From positions 1 to 55,194 of the forward strand of contig NZ_MAXF01000032.1 in the NCBI RefSeq assembly GCF_001704635.1: a DNA stretch of 55,194 nt. Direction: 5' to 3'. The translations under genes and the position numbers were made by a program. The DNA is from Streptomyces sparsogenes. Its GTDB lineage: Bacteria > Actinomycetota > Actinomycetes > Streptomycetales > Streptomycetaceae. The first letter of the stretch is position 1. Each line of letters begins with the position of its first letter. The notes beneath the pieces were generated by a model. The model had not been told where the DNA came from. It did not search any database and was given only the letters and a program-made list of their open reading frames with translations. Below are positions 24,396-32,548 of the stretch, one piece after another.

Positions 24396-25310
24396 ATGGC
24401 TCCACCACGACGGACACACAAGGACATCAGCGGAAGACGGCTGAACCGCCGCGCGCTTCTGGCGGGCGGGGCGGCCATGGGTCTGCTGGGCGCCACGGGT
24501 TGCAGCCGGGTGTCCAGCGCCGACGCCAAGGACGGGGGAAACCTGCTGGAGCGCCTGCGGTCGCAGGGCACGGTGCGCCTGGGCATCGCGGGCGAGATCC
24601 CGTTCGGGTACATCGACAAGAACGGCGACTTCACCGGCGAGGCGCCGGAAATCGCGAGGGTGATCTTCAAGCGGCTGGGGGTGGCACGCGTCCAGCCGGT
24701 TCCGACCGAGTTCGCCTCGCTGATTCCGGGGCTGCGCTCGCAGCAGTTCGACGTGGTCTCCGCCGGCATGTACATCAACCCGGACCGCTGTCAGCAGGTG
24801 ATCTTCTCGGATCCCGACTACCGCGTCCGTGACGCGTTCATCGTGCGCAAGGGCAATCCCAAGAACCTCCACAACTACGAGGACATCGTCAAGACGGGGG
24901 CCAAGCTCGCCAGCGGCTCCGCGTACGCCCAGATCGGCTACGCGGTCAACGCCGGGGTGAAGGAGCACGACATCATGGTGCTCCCGGACCAGCTCGCCGG
25001 GCTGCTCGCGGTCGAGCAGGGCCGCGCGGACGCCTTCGCGGGTACGGCGGTGACGGTGCGCAACGTGGTCCGGCAGAGCGGGGGCCGCCGGGCCGAGATG
25101 ACCGAGCCGTTCCAGGCGATGCTCGACGGAAAGCCGGACATCGGCGCGGGCGGCTTCGCCTTCCGCCCGGAGGAGACCAGGCTCCGGGACGCCTTCAATG
25201 TCGAGCTGCACAAGATGAAGAAGAGCGGCGAACTCCTGCGCATCGTGCGGCCGTTCGGCTTCACCAAGGCCGAAATGACCGATCTGACCGCCAAGGAGCT
25301 GTGTCGATGA
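24396..25310 (+). CDS. Solute-binding lipoprotein of a polar amino-acid-type ABC importer (EhuB-like)
   Basis: This 304-residue family 3 binding protein has an N-terminal RRLNRRALLAGGAA followed by LGATGC, a twin-arginine-like signal and a lipobox-like Cys (about residue 37), so it is probably anchored outside the membrane. Typical motifs are GTVRLGIAGEIPFGYIDKNG, SLIPGLRSQQFDVVSAGMYI and LAGLLAVEQGRADAFAGTA. The ATG at 24396 lacks a clear ribosome site. The four-gene order (binding protein, two permeases, ATPase) and similarity match EhuBCDA systems, but the ectoine-degrading genes (eutDE-type) are absent. The ligand is therefore better left open. Confidence 0.9.
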   Translation: MAPPRRTHKDISGRRLNRRALLAGGAAMGLLGATGCSRVSSADAKDGGNLLERLRSQGTVRLGIAGEIPFGYIDKNGDFTGEAPEIARVIFKRLGVARVQPVPTEFASLIPGLRSQQFDVVSAGMYINPDRCQQVIFSDPDYRVRDAFIVRKGNPKNLHNYEDIVKTGAKLASGSAYAQIGYAVNAGVKEHDIMVLPDQLAGLLAVEQGRADAFAGTAVTVRNVVRQSGGRRAEMTEPFQAMLDGKPDIGAGGFAFRPEETRLRDAFNVELHKMKKSGELLRIVRPFGFTKAEMTDLTAKELCR

Positions 25311-26059
25311 CAGCCGGACTGTGGGAGAAATGGCTCCTTCCGGGGTTCTGGATCACCATCCAGCTCACCCTCTACAGCGCGCTCTTCGCCGCCGTCGTCG
25401 CCTTCGGGGTCGGCATCGCCCGTACCTCCAGGCTGTGGATCGTCCGCTTTCTGACGGGCTTCTACGTCGAGGTCTTCCGCGGCACCTCGGCCCTGGTGCT
25501 GATGTTCTGGCTGTTCTTCGTGATGCCTCTGGGCTTCGGCTTCCAGCTGGTGCCGATGTGGGCGGCGGTGCTCGCCCTGGGCCTGACCTACGGCGCGTAC
25601 GGCTCCGAGATCGTGCGCGGCGCGGTCGCCGCGGTGCCGCCCGCGCAGCGTGAGGCGGCGATCGCGCTCAGCTTCACGCCCGCGCAGCGGATGCGGCGGG
25701 TGATCCTGCCCCAGGCGATCCCCGAGATGATTCCGCCGTTCAATAACCTTCTGATCGAGCTGCTCAAGGGCACCGCCCTGGTCTCCGCGGTGAGCGTGGC
25801 CGACACCACCTTCGCCGCCCAGCTCTCGCGGCTGGCGACCGGGGACAGCCTGGAGATCTACTCGATCATCCTCGTCATGTACTTCGTGCTGGCCTTCGTG
25901 CTCACCCGGCTGATGCGGCTGCTCGAGCGGCGCGCCAAGGCGGGCCTCGGGCAGGCGCCCGACAAGCGCGCCAAGGGGCCGGCCCTGACCAGGAAGCCGT
26001 CCGGCGCCCGGAAGACCGAGCAGTCCTCCGACCTGATCACCGCGGGAGGTGCCCAGTGA
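25307..26059 (+). CDS. Polar amino-acid ABC importer permease (EhuC-like)
   Basis: This 250-residue permease of the His/Glu/Gln/Arg-opine family has about five membrane segments (first WITIQLTLYSALFAAVVAFGVG) and the EAA-type loop QREAAIALSFTPAQRMRRVILPQA that contacts the ATPase. The ATG at 25307 overlaps the binding-protein stop as ATGA; an in-frame GTG two codons upstream is less likely. The last 50 residues are Lys/Arg-rich and cytoplasmic. It forms a heterodimer with the next gene product. Confidence 0.93.
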   Translation: MTAGLWEKWLLPGFWITIQLTLYSALFAAVVAFGVGIARTSRLWIVRFLTGFYVEVFRGTSALVLMFWLFFVMPLGFGFQLVPMWAAVLALGLTYGAYGSEIVRGAVAAVPPAQREAAIALSFTPAQRMRRVILPQAIPEMIPPFNNLLIELLKGTALVSAVSVADTTFAAQLSRLATGDSLEIYSIILVMYFVLAFVLTRLMRLLERRAKAGLGQAPDKRAKGPALTRKPSGARKTEQSSDLITAGGAQ

Positions 26060-26706
26060 ACTGGGACTGGGACGTCGCGAAGGACTTCCTCCCCGAGCTG
26101 GGCGACGGGCTGCTGATCACCCTGGAGGCGACCGCCCTGGGCTCGGTGCTGGCCTTCGCCCTGGGGCTGGTGTGGGCGCTGGCCTTCCGCTCGCCGACCC
26201 GCTTCGTACGCTGGCCGGTGGCCGCGGTGGTGGAGTTCATCCGCAACACGCCGCTGCTGGTCCAGCTGTTCTTCTTCTACTACGTGCTGCCGACCTGGGA
26301 CATCAAGTTCTCCGCGCTGACCACCGGCGTGATCGCGCTCGGTCTGCACTACTCGACGTACACCGCCGAGGTGTACCGGGCCGGCATCGACGGCGTGCCC
26401 AGGGGGCAGTGGGAGGCGGCCACCGCGCTCAGCCTCTCGCGCGGCCGCACCTGGATCGCGGTGATCCTGCCGCAGGCGATCCGCCGGGTCGTGCCGGCCC
26501 TCGGCAACTACGTGATCGCGATGCTCAAGGACTCGCCGATGCTGGCGCTCATCGGGGTCGTCGACATGCTCCAGAAGGCGCGGGCGCACGGCGCCTCGTC
26601 CTTCGAGTACATCGAGCCCTACACGATGGTCGGCATCGCCTTCATCCTCATCGCCTATCCGGCATCCCTACTCATGCGAGCCCTGGAGCGTCGCCTTGGC
26701 CACTGA
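26056..26706 (+). CDS. Polar amino-acid ABC importer permease (EhuD-like)
   Basis: This 216-residue second permease of the importer has the EAA-type loop QWEAATALSLSRGRTWIAVILPQA and FIRNTPLLVQLFFFYYVLP, both typical of the family. The GTG at 26056 overlaps the previous stop as GTGA. Its 3' end overlaps the ATPase gene by 11 bases. About five membrane segments are visible. Confidence 0.93.
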   Translation: MNWDWDVAKDFLPELGDGLLITLEATALGSVLAFALGLVWALAFRSPTRFVRWPVAAVVEFIRNTPLLVQLFFFYYVLPTWDIKFSALTTGVIALGLHYSTYTAEVYRAGIDGVPRGQWEAATALSLSRGRTWIAVILPQAIRRVVPALGNYVIAMLKDSPMLALIGVVDMLQKARAHGASSFEYIEPYTMVGIAFILIAYPASLLMRALERRLGH

Positions 26707-27499
26707 AACCCCGCACACCAACCCTGCCGTGGACGGCAGCGAACTGATCCGCTTCGACCGGGTGACCAAGCGCTTCGGCGAGAACACGGTCCTCGACGAC
26801 CTCGACTTCTCGGTGTCCTCCGGGAAGCATGTGACCCTCATCGGTCCCTCCGGGTCCGGCAAGACCACGATCCTGCGGCTGCTGATGACGCTGATCAAGC
26901 CGGACCAGGGCACGATCAAGGTCGACGGCGACTACCTCACCCACGAGGACCGCGGCGGCAAGCTGGTCGAGGCGGGCGAGAAGCACACCCGCGAGGTGCG
27001 CAAGAAGATCGGGATGGTCTTCCAGCAGTTCAACCTCTTCCCCAACATGCGGGTGCTGCGGAACATCACCGAGGCCCCGGTGCACGTCCTGGGCCTGAGC
27101 AAGGACGAGGCCGAGGAGCGGGCGCGCGAGCTGCTCGACCTGGTCGGGCTCGGCGACAAGTGCGACGCGTACCCGACGCAGCTGTCCGGCGGGCAGCAGC
27201 AGCGGGTGGCGATCGCGCGGGCGCTGGCGATGCGGCCGCAGGTGATGCTGCTCGACGAGGTGACCTCGGCGCTCGACCCGGAGCTGGTGGCCGGGGTGCT
27301 GGACGTGCTGCGTGACATCGCTCACACCACGGACATCACGATGCTCTGCGTGACCCATGAGATGAGCTTCGCCCGGGACATCTCCGACGAGGTGTTCATG
27401 TTCGACTCGGGCCGGGTCATCGAGGCCGGGCCGCCGGAGAAGATCTTCAGCGAGCCGGAGCACGAGCGCACTCGCGAGTTCCTGAGCGCCGTGCTGTAG
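26696..27499 (+). CDS. Polar amino-acid ABC importer ATP-binding protein (EhuA-like)
   Basis: This 267-residue ATPase has Walker A GPSGSGKTT (about 50), the Q-loop FQQFNLFPNM, the signature LSGGQQQRVAIARALAM, Walker B MLLDEVTSALDPE and the switch His in VTHEMSFARD. It starts at TTG (26696), overlapping the permease gene by 11 bases. An insertion of about 15 residues after TIKVDGDYL (EDRGGKLVEAGEKHTREV) is seen in this GlnQ/HisP-type group. It energises uptake by the preceding proteins. Confidence 0.95.
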   Translation: MATETPHTNPAVDGSELIRFDRVTKRFGENTVLDDLDFSVSSGKHVTLIGPSGSGKTTILRLLMTLIKPDQGTIKVDGDYLTHEDRGGKLVEAGEKHTREVRKKIGMVFQQFNLFPNMRVLRNITEAPVHVLGLSKDEAEERARELLDLVGLGDKCDAYPTQLSGGQQQRVAIARALAMRPQVMLLDEVTSALDPELVAGVLDVLRDIAHTTDITMLCVTHEMSFARDISDEVFMFDSGRVIEAGPPEKIFSEPEHERTREFLSAVL

Positions 27500-27791
27500 C
27501 GGGCGCCGGAGCGGATGGGGCGGCGGGCCGCGGGGGGAGAGCCGGATAGGGCGGCGGGTCGCGGGGAGACCCTTCACAGGGCATGCCGCTGGCATATGTC
27601 AGAGTAGTGCGGCGCTGCTGAGCGGCCCCCCGCCCGCCCGGCAATATGCCCAACCCCCGCTCCGAATCGCCCGCTTGGCGGCTATCGTGGTACGAGGCCG
27701 CGCCGCTCGAGGCTGCCGTGGGTGATCCCATGGCCACGACCTGCGGCGACGGCGCCGACGCAAGCGGTCACAACCTGCCAGGGGGGAAACC
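27500..27791. other. Intergenic region before the IclR gene
   Basis: There are 292 bases without a gene. A two-copy imperfect 31-base repeat occupies 27511-27570. The right half should hold the IclR promoter, but I cannot name a -10/-35 with confidence. No terminator-like hairpin is obvious after the ATPase gene. Confidence 0.45.
27511..27570. repeat. Two-copy imperfect direct repeat (about 31 bases)
   Basis: GGATGGGGCGGCGGGCCGCG (from 27513) recurs as GGATAGGGCGGCGGGTCGCG (from 27544), just after the ATPase gene stop. It is probably a local duplication with no assigned role. Confidence 0.6.
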
Positions 27792-28553
27792 GTGGCGCTC
27801 AAGCCCGAGTCGACCGCGCCGTTCCACTCGGTGCGACACGCCCTCCGGGTCCTCGAAGTCGTCTCCCACCACACCGACGGCGTGACCGACGCCGGCCTCG
27901 CCCGCGAGACCGGCCTGCCCCCGGTGCACCTCGCCCAGCTGCTGCGGATGCTGCGCCGCGAGGGCTATGTGGAACAGATCGGGGACGGGGCCTACGTCGG
28001 CGGCCCCGCGCTCGCCCTGCTCGGCTCCTCCGGCACCGGCCGCCGTACCGCGGTCGAGCACCAGCTCCAGAAGTCGCTCGCCGCCCTGCGCGACTCGGTC
28101 GGCGCGGCGGTCTACCTCAGCCGCTACATAGACGGCGAGGTCCGGATCACCCAGTACGCCGACAGCCCGCGCACCCCCAAGGTCAACGAATGGGTCGACT
28201 TCCGCTCCGCGGCCCACGCCATGGCGATCGGCAAGTGCCTGCTCACCCAGCTCGACCACGACGGCCGCCGCGACCACTTCTCCCGCCACAAGACCGTGCG
28301 GCTCACCTCCCGCACGACCACCAACGAGAAGGTCCTCTTCCGCAAGCTGGAGGCCCAGCCCGCCACCGTCCCGGTCCTCGACCTCCAGGAATACGCGGTC
28401 GGCACGGTCTGCGCCGCCGTCCCCATCACCGCGGGCCGCTCGGTCGGCAGCCTCGCCCTCTCCCTCCCCCTGGAGCACGCCCACCGACTGCGCCAGGCCG
28501 CGTCCACCCTGAACCGGGAGGCGGCCCGGGTGCTGCTGTCCCTCACGATCTAG
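27792..28553 (+). CDS. IclR family transcriptional regulator
   Basis: This 253-residue regulator has an N-terminal winged helix (HSVRHALRVLEVVSHHTDGVTDAGLARETGLPPVHLAQLLRML) and the IclR effector-binding domain (about 80-250; AAVYLSRYIDGEVRI, AHAMAIGKCLLTQL, AVGTVCAAVPI). The GTG at 27792 follows a G-rich ribosome site (GGGGGGAAACC). It sits immediately after the importer operon on the same strand and is the obvious local regulator of the uptake/catabolic module. The GTTTC/GAAAC palindromes at 21170 are a candidate site. Confidence 0.94.
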   Translation: MALKPESTAPFHSVRHALRVLEVVSHHTDGVTDAGLARETGLPPVHLAQLLRMLRREGYVEQIGDGAYVGGPALALLGSSGTGRRTAVEHQLQKSLAALRDSVGAAVYLSRYIDGEVRITQYADSPRTPKVNEWVDFRSAAHAMAIGKCLLTQLDHDGRRDHFSRHKTVRLTSRTTTNEKVLFRKLEAQPATVPVLDLQEYAVGTVCAAVPITAGRSVGSLALSLPLEHAHRLRQAASTLNREAARVLLSLTI

Positions 28554-28635
28554 GGGATGCCCTGTGGTCCTCGGGGTCGGGAGCACCTGGTCGGAAGCAC
28601 CCCTGGGGAGCAGGTAGTATTTACGACGTCAGCAG

Positions 28636-28709
28636 GCGCCGCTAGCTCAGTTGGTTAGAGCAGCTGACTCTTAATCAGCGGGTCCGGGGTTCGAGTCCCT
28701 GGCGGCGCA
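28636..28709 (+). tRNA. tRNA-Lys (anticodon CTT)
   Basis: The 74 bases fold as a standard tRNA. The acceptor stem is GCGCCGC (28636-28642) with GCGGCGC (28702-28708) and discriminator A. The D arm is GCTC...GAGC, the anticodon arm is GCTGA-CTCTTAA-TCAGC with CTT, and the T arm contains TTCGAGT. The final CCA is not encoded in full (ACCTT follows). A -10-like TAGTAT lies at 28615-28620. The gene is followed by a clear intrinsic terminator. Confidence 0.97.
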
Positions 28710-28731
28710 CCTTGGCTCTGACGCCATTGAC

Positions 28732-28763
28732 CTGGGGTTTCTCGGTTCTCCGAGAAACCCTGG
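28732..28763 (+). terminator. Intrinsic terminator after tRNA-Lys
   Basis: GGGTTTCTCGG (28735-28745) pairs perfectly with CCGAGAAACCC (28750-28760) around a TTCT loop, extendable by a few G-U/G-C pairs to 28732-28763. It lies 23 bases past the tRNA and upstream of the RNA ligase promoter. Confidence 0.8.
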
Positions 28764-28793
28764 TCGCGTTTTCGGCCACGCGATGAATCTCTG

Positions 28794-28822
28794 TTGCCTC
28801 AGGCCTGGCGCACGGCGATTAT
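28794..28822 (+). promoter_or_regulatory. Putative promoter giving a leaderless RNA ligase mRNA
   Basis: TTGCCT (28794-28799) and GATTAT (28817-28822) are separated by exactly 17 bases. Transcription would begin 7-9 bases after the -10, at or next to the ATG at 28831, and no Shine-Dalgarno precedes that ATG. The two facts together point to a leaderless transcript. Confidence 0.55.
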
Positions 28823-28830
28823 GCCTGTTC

Positions 28831-29880
28831 ATGTCCGACATCGCGTCTGAAGGCTCTGCGCTCAGGCCGTATCCCAAGATCTCGTCGAGGGGGCGGCTCG
28901 GCGTGCCCGGGGTGCGGGGGTGGGTCGCCCTGGAGAAAGTGCACGGAGCGCACTTCGCGGTGGTCTGCGAGGGCACGGGGGTCCGCCCGGCGAAGCGGCG
29001 TGAGCTGCTGGGAGATGACGGGCTGGACGGTTTCTTCGGCGTCAGCAGGATCTGGCCGGCGGTGTCGGTGGCGGCGGCTCGGTTCGCCTCGAGGCTGCGG
29101 GCCGAGTGGGGTGATGCCGCGGTGGTGACGGTCTACGGTGAACTGGCCGGCGGGCGCTACCCGCACCCGGATGTCCTCGCTGTTCCCGGCGTCGAGCCGG
29201 TGCAGACCGGCGTGTGGTACGCGCCGGACCTGCGCTGGCTGCTGTTCGACGCCTCGGTCGAGACCGCGGAAGGCCGCTGCTGGATCTCCGACCGGGCTCT
29301 GCGCGCCGCGGCCGCCGCTGCCGGTCTCGTCTGCGTTCCCGCTCTCGGACGGGGCCCGCTGAACACGCTCCAGGACCTGCCCTGCGCCTTTCCCACCAGG
29401 GTGCCCGCCCTCTTCGGGCTTCCCGAGCTGGCCGGCAATCTCGCCGAGGGCTATGTCCTCAAGCCGGACGGGGAATGGCGGGAGTCGGGTTCTTCGGGCG
29501 CCGGCGGGCGGCCGGTGGCCAAGGTGAAGCAGAAGGCCTTCGCCGAGGACGAGCGCTTCGACGGCTCACGCCCCTATCTGGCACCGCCGCAGGGGGCGGC
29601 CGGGGTTCCCGCCTGGCTTCTGGTCCACGCCTCCGTACTCCTGACCCCGGCCCGCGCGGCCGCGGCGGTGAGCAAGCTCGGACCTCACGCTTCCGTGGAC
29701 GACGTGACGGAAGAGATAGCGCGGGACGTAGCGGAGGAGATCGCCGAAGCGGTGGGGGGGTTGGAGGACTCCCTCCTGCACTGTTTGGGCCAGGCAGTCC
29801 GGCCCGGGGCACGCTCCCTGGCGTTGTTCGACGCCGCGGACCGCCAGAGGGTCCAACCCGCGCGAGACGTCACCACGTGA
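28831..29880 (+). CDS. Rnl2-type RNA ligase family protein
   Basis: This 349-residue protein has the nucleotidyltransferase motifs of T4 Rnl2-like RNA ligases. Motif I is LEKVHGAHFAVV with adenylated Lys36. Then come VTVYGELAGGRYPHP, LRWLLFDASV (motif IIIa-like), LAEGYVLKPDGEW (motif IV-like) and AKVKQKAFAE (motif V Lys pair). It should seal 3'-OH/5'-phosphate RNA ends with ATP. I chose the ATG at 28831 because the conserved part begins close after it and it coincides with a promoter; an ATG 48 bases upstream is the alternative. The C-terminal 100 residues are alpha-helical and acidic. It follows tRNA-Lys, so tRNA or other RNA repair is an attractive but untested idea. No kinase/phosphatase or 2'-O-methylase partner is adjacent. 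Confidence 0.87.
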   Translation: MSDIASEGSALRPYPKISSRGRLGVPGVRGWVALEKVHGAHFAVVCEGTGVRPAKRRELLGDDGLDGFFGVSRIWPAVSVAAARFASRLRAEWGDAAVVTVYGELAGGRYPHPDVLAVPGVEPVQTGVWYAPDLRWLLFDASVETAEGRCWISDRALRAAAAAAGLVCVPALGRGPLNTLQDLPCAFPTRVPALFGLPELAGNLAEGYVLKPDGEWRESGSSGAGGRPVAKVKQKAFAEDERFDGSRPYLAPPQGAAGVPAWLLVHASVLLTPARAAAAVSKLGPHASVDDVTEEIARDVAEEIAEAVGGLEDSLLHCLGQAVRPGARSLALFDAADRQRVQPARDVTT

Positions 29881-29977
29881 TATCGGACAATCACTCACAG
29901 GAGTGATCCGCCACGGAACGCGCCTCCGTCGCGCATACATCCGGAAAGACTGGCCTCCTCCAGGAAAGCGGGGCAAC

Positions 29978-30562
29978 ATGACGGTTATGACCGAGCGCAC
30001 GTCTTACACGCTGCTTGAGGCCTTCGAGGAGTTGGCCTCTACGTCGCGCGAATCCGTCAGGTTGGAGTTCATCAACGGACGGATCGGGGAGAAATGCGTG
30101 GCCGACGGGGATCACGAGACGATCATCATGTGGCTGCTCAGGCAGTGCATGCAGAGTCGTCCGGAGCTCGACCTGCATACGTCGCAGGGGCTGAAGGTCG
30201 GGGAGTACCGCAAGGGCCGGGCACGTCCGGATGGCTCGCTGGCGCCCATCGCGCACTTCGCAGGGCACGGTGAGTGGGCCGACCCAGACGGGGTCCTGAT
30301 GACCGTCGAGGTCACGTCGTACGACTATGACACCGACCGCCGCGACCGCGTAGAGAAGCCCGCTGCCTATGCGGCCGCGGGCATCCCCGTCTACCTCCTC
30401 GTGGACCGTGACGCCTGCGCGGTCATCGTCCACACCAACCCCGACCCGAAGAGCGGCTGCTACCTCGACATCCACCGGGCACCCTTCGGGGAGCAGGTCG
30501 TGATCCCCAAGCCGGTCGGCATCACGCTCGACACGGACATCCTGAAGGCCTACGTCCGCTGA
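29978..30562 (+). CDS. Uma2 family (DUF820) restriction-endonuclease-like protein
   Basis: This 194-residue protein has the PD-(D/E)XK-type layout of the Uma2 family: VRLEFINGRI near the N-terminus, RARPDGSLAPI (Asp), GVLMTVEVTS (Glu) and RVEKPAAYAAAGIPVYLLVDRD (Lys region). Many actinomycetes and cyanobacteria carry several copies; their role is unknown. ATGs at 29978 and 29987 are both possible, with AGCGGGG before the first. The stop is 9 bases from that of the convergent binding-protein gene. Codon use is a little less GC-rich than its neighbours. Confidence 0.88.
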   Translation: MTVMTERTSYTLLEAFEELASTSRESVRLEFINGRIGEKCVADGDHETIIMWLLRQCMQSRPELDLHTSQGLKVGEYRKGRARPDGSLAPIAHFAGHGEWADPDGVLMTVEVTSYDYDTDRRDRVEKPAAYAAAGIPVYLLVDRDACAVIVHTNPDPKSGCYLDIHRAPFGEQVVIPKPVGITLDTDILKAYVR

Positions 30563-30571
30563 GGCCCGGTG

Positions 30572-31603
30572 TCAGCCCGCCTTCTTCACGAACTCCGTGG
30601 TGTAGGTCTTGCCGAGGTCGACCTTGGCGTTCTTCAGGTTCGGGTTGAAGGACTTCAGGACGCGCTCCACGGTCGCCGGGCCGTCCGCCGGCATGACGCC
30701 GTCCTTGGTGAACATCGGCAGGGTGGACTTGATCGCCTGGGCGTACAGCTCCTTGCCGCCCTGGGCGTAGTCGGCGGGCATCTTGGCGGCGATTTCCTCG
30801 GGGGTGTGGGTGGACATCCACTTGAGGGTCTTCACGAACGCGTTGGCCAGCTTCTGGACCGTGTCCTTGTGGCTGTTCACCCAGGACGTGTTCATGTAGA
30901 GGCTGGAGGAGGGGTACGGGCCGCCGAGGGCGGCCTTGGAGCCCTCGGGGGTGCGCATGTCGAGGAGGATCTTGCCGAGCTTCTGGTCCATGATCTGGGC
31001 GACGGTGGGGTCGGTGGTCATGCCGCCCTGGATCGAGCCCTGCTTCAGGGCCGCGATGAAGGTCTGGCCCGCCCCGACCGCGACCGGGGTGAACTCGCTG
31101 GTCTCTACCCCGCTGTTGACGGCCAGGTACTTGGTGAGGAAGTCGGTGGAGGAGCCGAGGCCGGTGACGCCGAGCTTCTTGCCCTTGAAGTCCTTGGGCG
31201 AGGCGATCTCGCCCGCGGCCTTGTTGGAGACGATCTCGACCTCGCCGGGGGCGTGGGAGAACTGCACGACGGACTCCACCTGCTTGCCCTTGACCTGGAG
31301 GTCCAGCGTGTGGTCGTAGAAGCCGACCGCGCCCTGCACCTCGCCGGCCACCAGTGAGGTTTCGGCCTGGACACCGGCGGGCTCGGTGAGGAGCTGGACG
31401 TCGAGGCCCTCGTCCTTGAAGTAGCCGAGCCGCTGGGTGAGCATCGCGGGCAGGTAGATGACCTTGTCCAGGCCACCCACCATGATCTTGACCTTGCCGT
31501 CCTTGCCGTCCCCGCCGGAGGCGTCGCTGCCGCAGGCGGTGAGGGTGGTCAGGGTGAGCGCCGCGGCGACGGCCGCCGCGGAGATCTTGGCATAGCTGCG
31601 CAT
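30572..31603 (-). CDS. NitT/TauT-type ABC importer solute-binding lipoprotein
   Basis: This 343-residue binding protein has a signal peptide with lipobox LTAC (Cys24), a Gly/Asp linker (GSDASGGDGKDG) and the NMT1/SsuA-like fold: KVIYLPAMLTQRLGYFKDEGLDVQLL, GVQAETSLVAGEVQGAVGFYDH and KKLGVTGLGSSTDFLTKYLA. It is the last gene of an ATPase-permease-binding protein operon. The family imports nitrate, taurine, alkane sulfonates, thiamine precursors or aromatic acids; the ligand cannot be fixed here. Confidence 0.93.
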   Translation of the reverse strand: MRSYAKISAAAVAAALTLTTLTACGSDASGGDGKDGKVKIMVGGLDKVIYLPAMLTQRLGYFKDEGLDVQLLTEPAGVQAETSLVAGEVQGAVGFYDHTLDLQVKGKQVESVVQFSHAPGEVEIVSNKAAGEIASPKDFKGKKLGVTGLGSSTDFLTKYLAVNSGVETSEFTPVAVGAGQTFIAALKQGSIQGGMTTDPTVAQIMDQKLGKILLDMRTPEGSKAALGGPYPSSSLYMNTSWVNSHKDTVQKLANAFVKTLKWMSTHTPEEIAAKMPADYAQGGKELYAQAIKSTLPMFTKDGVMPADGPATVERVLKSFNPNLKNAKVDLGKTYTTEFVKKAG

Positions 31604-31651
31604 GTCACGTCCTTGGGAGAGGGGAAAACGGAGGGGAGAGAGAGGGGTACG

Positions 31652-32548
31652 TCAGCCGTCGGCGCCGGGCTGGGCCGGCTTCCAGCGGAAGAGCCGCCTC
31701 TCCAGGAAGGTCAGCAGGCCCTCGGCCAGCAGGGCCACGACGGCGAGGATCACCATCGCCGCGTACACCCCGGCCGCGTTGAACGTGGACTGCGAGGTGG
31801 CGACCAGCAGCCCGATCCCCTTCGTGGCGCCGATGTACTCGCCGACGATCGCGCCGATCAGCGCGAAGCCGAAGCTGACGTGCAGGCTGGTGAAGATCCA
31901 CGAGGTGGCGGCGGGGATCACGACCTGCAGCGTGACCTGGCGGTTGCTCGCGCCGAGGATGCGGGAGTTGGCCACCAGATTGCGGTCGACCTCCCGGGCG
32001 CCCTGGAAGGCGTTGAAGAAGACGGGGAAGAAGACCAGCACGACCGCCGAGGCGACCTTCGAGGCCGGTCCGAGGCCGAACCAGATGAGGAAGATCGGGG
32101 CGAGGACGATCCGGGGCAGCGCGTTGAGCACCTTGATGTAGGGGCCGAACACGTCGGCGAGGAAGCGGGCCCGGCCGAGGCCGATGCCGAGGACGACGCC
32201 CGCGGCCACGCCGATGGCCCAGCCGATGAGCGCTTCCTGGAGCGTGGCCCAGACCTGTTCCCACAGCGGGCCCTGCGCGGTGCCGTGCAGGATCCACTCC
32301 TTCAGCTGGTCCCAGACCTTCGAGGGCATCGAGAAGTTGAACGGGTCGATGACCGAGGTACGGGCGGACCACTCCCACAGCCCCAGGACCGCGACCAGCA
32401 CCAGCGCGCGGGTGGACTGCACGAGGATCGCGCGTTTGCGGGCGGCCCGTGCCCTGGCGGTCGTACGGTCGGTGGGCCCTTCCTTGCCGATGCCGTGCTT
32501 GCCGATGCCCTGCTTGACGGGGGTGGCGGCTGCCGTGGCCTCAGGCAT
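31652..32548 (-). CDS. NitT/TauT-type ABC importer permease
   Basis: This 298-residue inner membrane protein of the SsuC/TauC family has an N-terminal cytosolic stretch, about six membrane helices (first ALVLVAVLGLWEWSA) and the coupling loop ANSRILGASNRQVTLQVVIPAA. The ATG at 32548 overlaps the end of the ATPase gene by 8 bases. The binding-protein gene follows after 48 bases. Confidence 0.93.
   Translation of the reverse strand: MPEATAAATPVKQGIGKHGIGKEGPTDRTTARARAARKRAILVQSTRALVLVAVLGLWEWSARTSVIDPFNFSMPSKVWDQLKEWILHGTAQGPLWEQVWATLQEALIGWAIGVAAGVVLGIGLGRARFLADVFGPYIKVLNALPRIVLAPIFLIWFGLGPASKVASAVVLVFFPVFFNAFQGAREVDRNLVANSRILGASNRQVTLQVVIPAATSWIFTSLHVSFGFALIGAIVGEYIGATKGIGLLVATSQSTFNAAGVYAAMVILAVVALLAEGLLTFLERRLFRWKPAQPGADG

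Noticed and set aside
24396..27499. Ectoine/hydroxyectoine importer with an ectoine catabolic locus
   Set aside because: The importer resembles EhuBCDA, but no ectoine hydrolase, acetyl-diaminobutyrate deacetylase or transaminase gene is present, so only the importer family is claimed.
28636..30562. Integrated element at tRNA-Lys
   Set aside because: No integrase, no repeated tRNA 3' end and no plasmid-type genes are visible; the downstream genes are ordinary chromosomal types.
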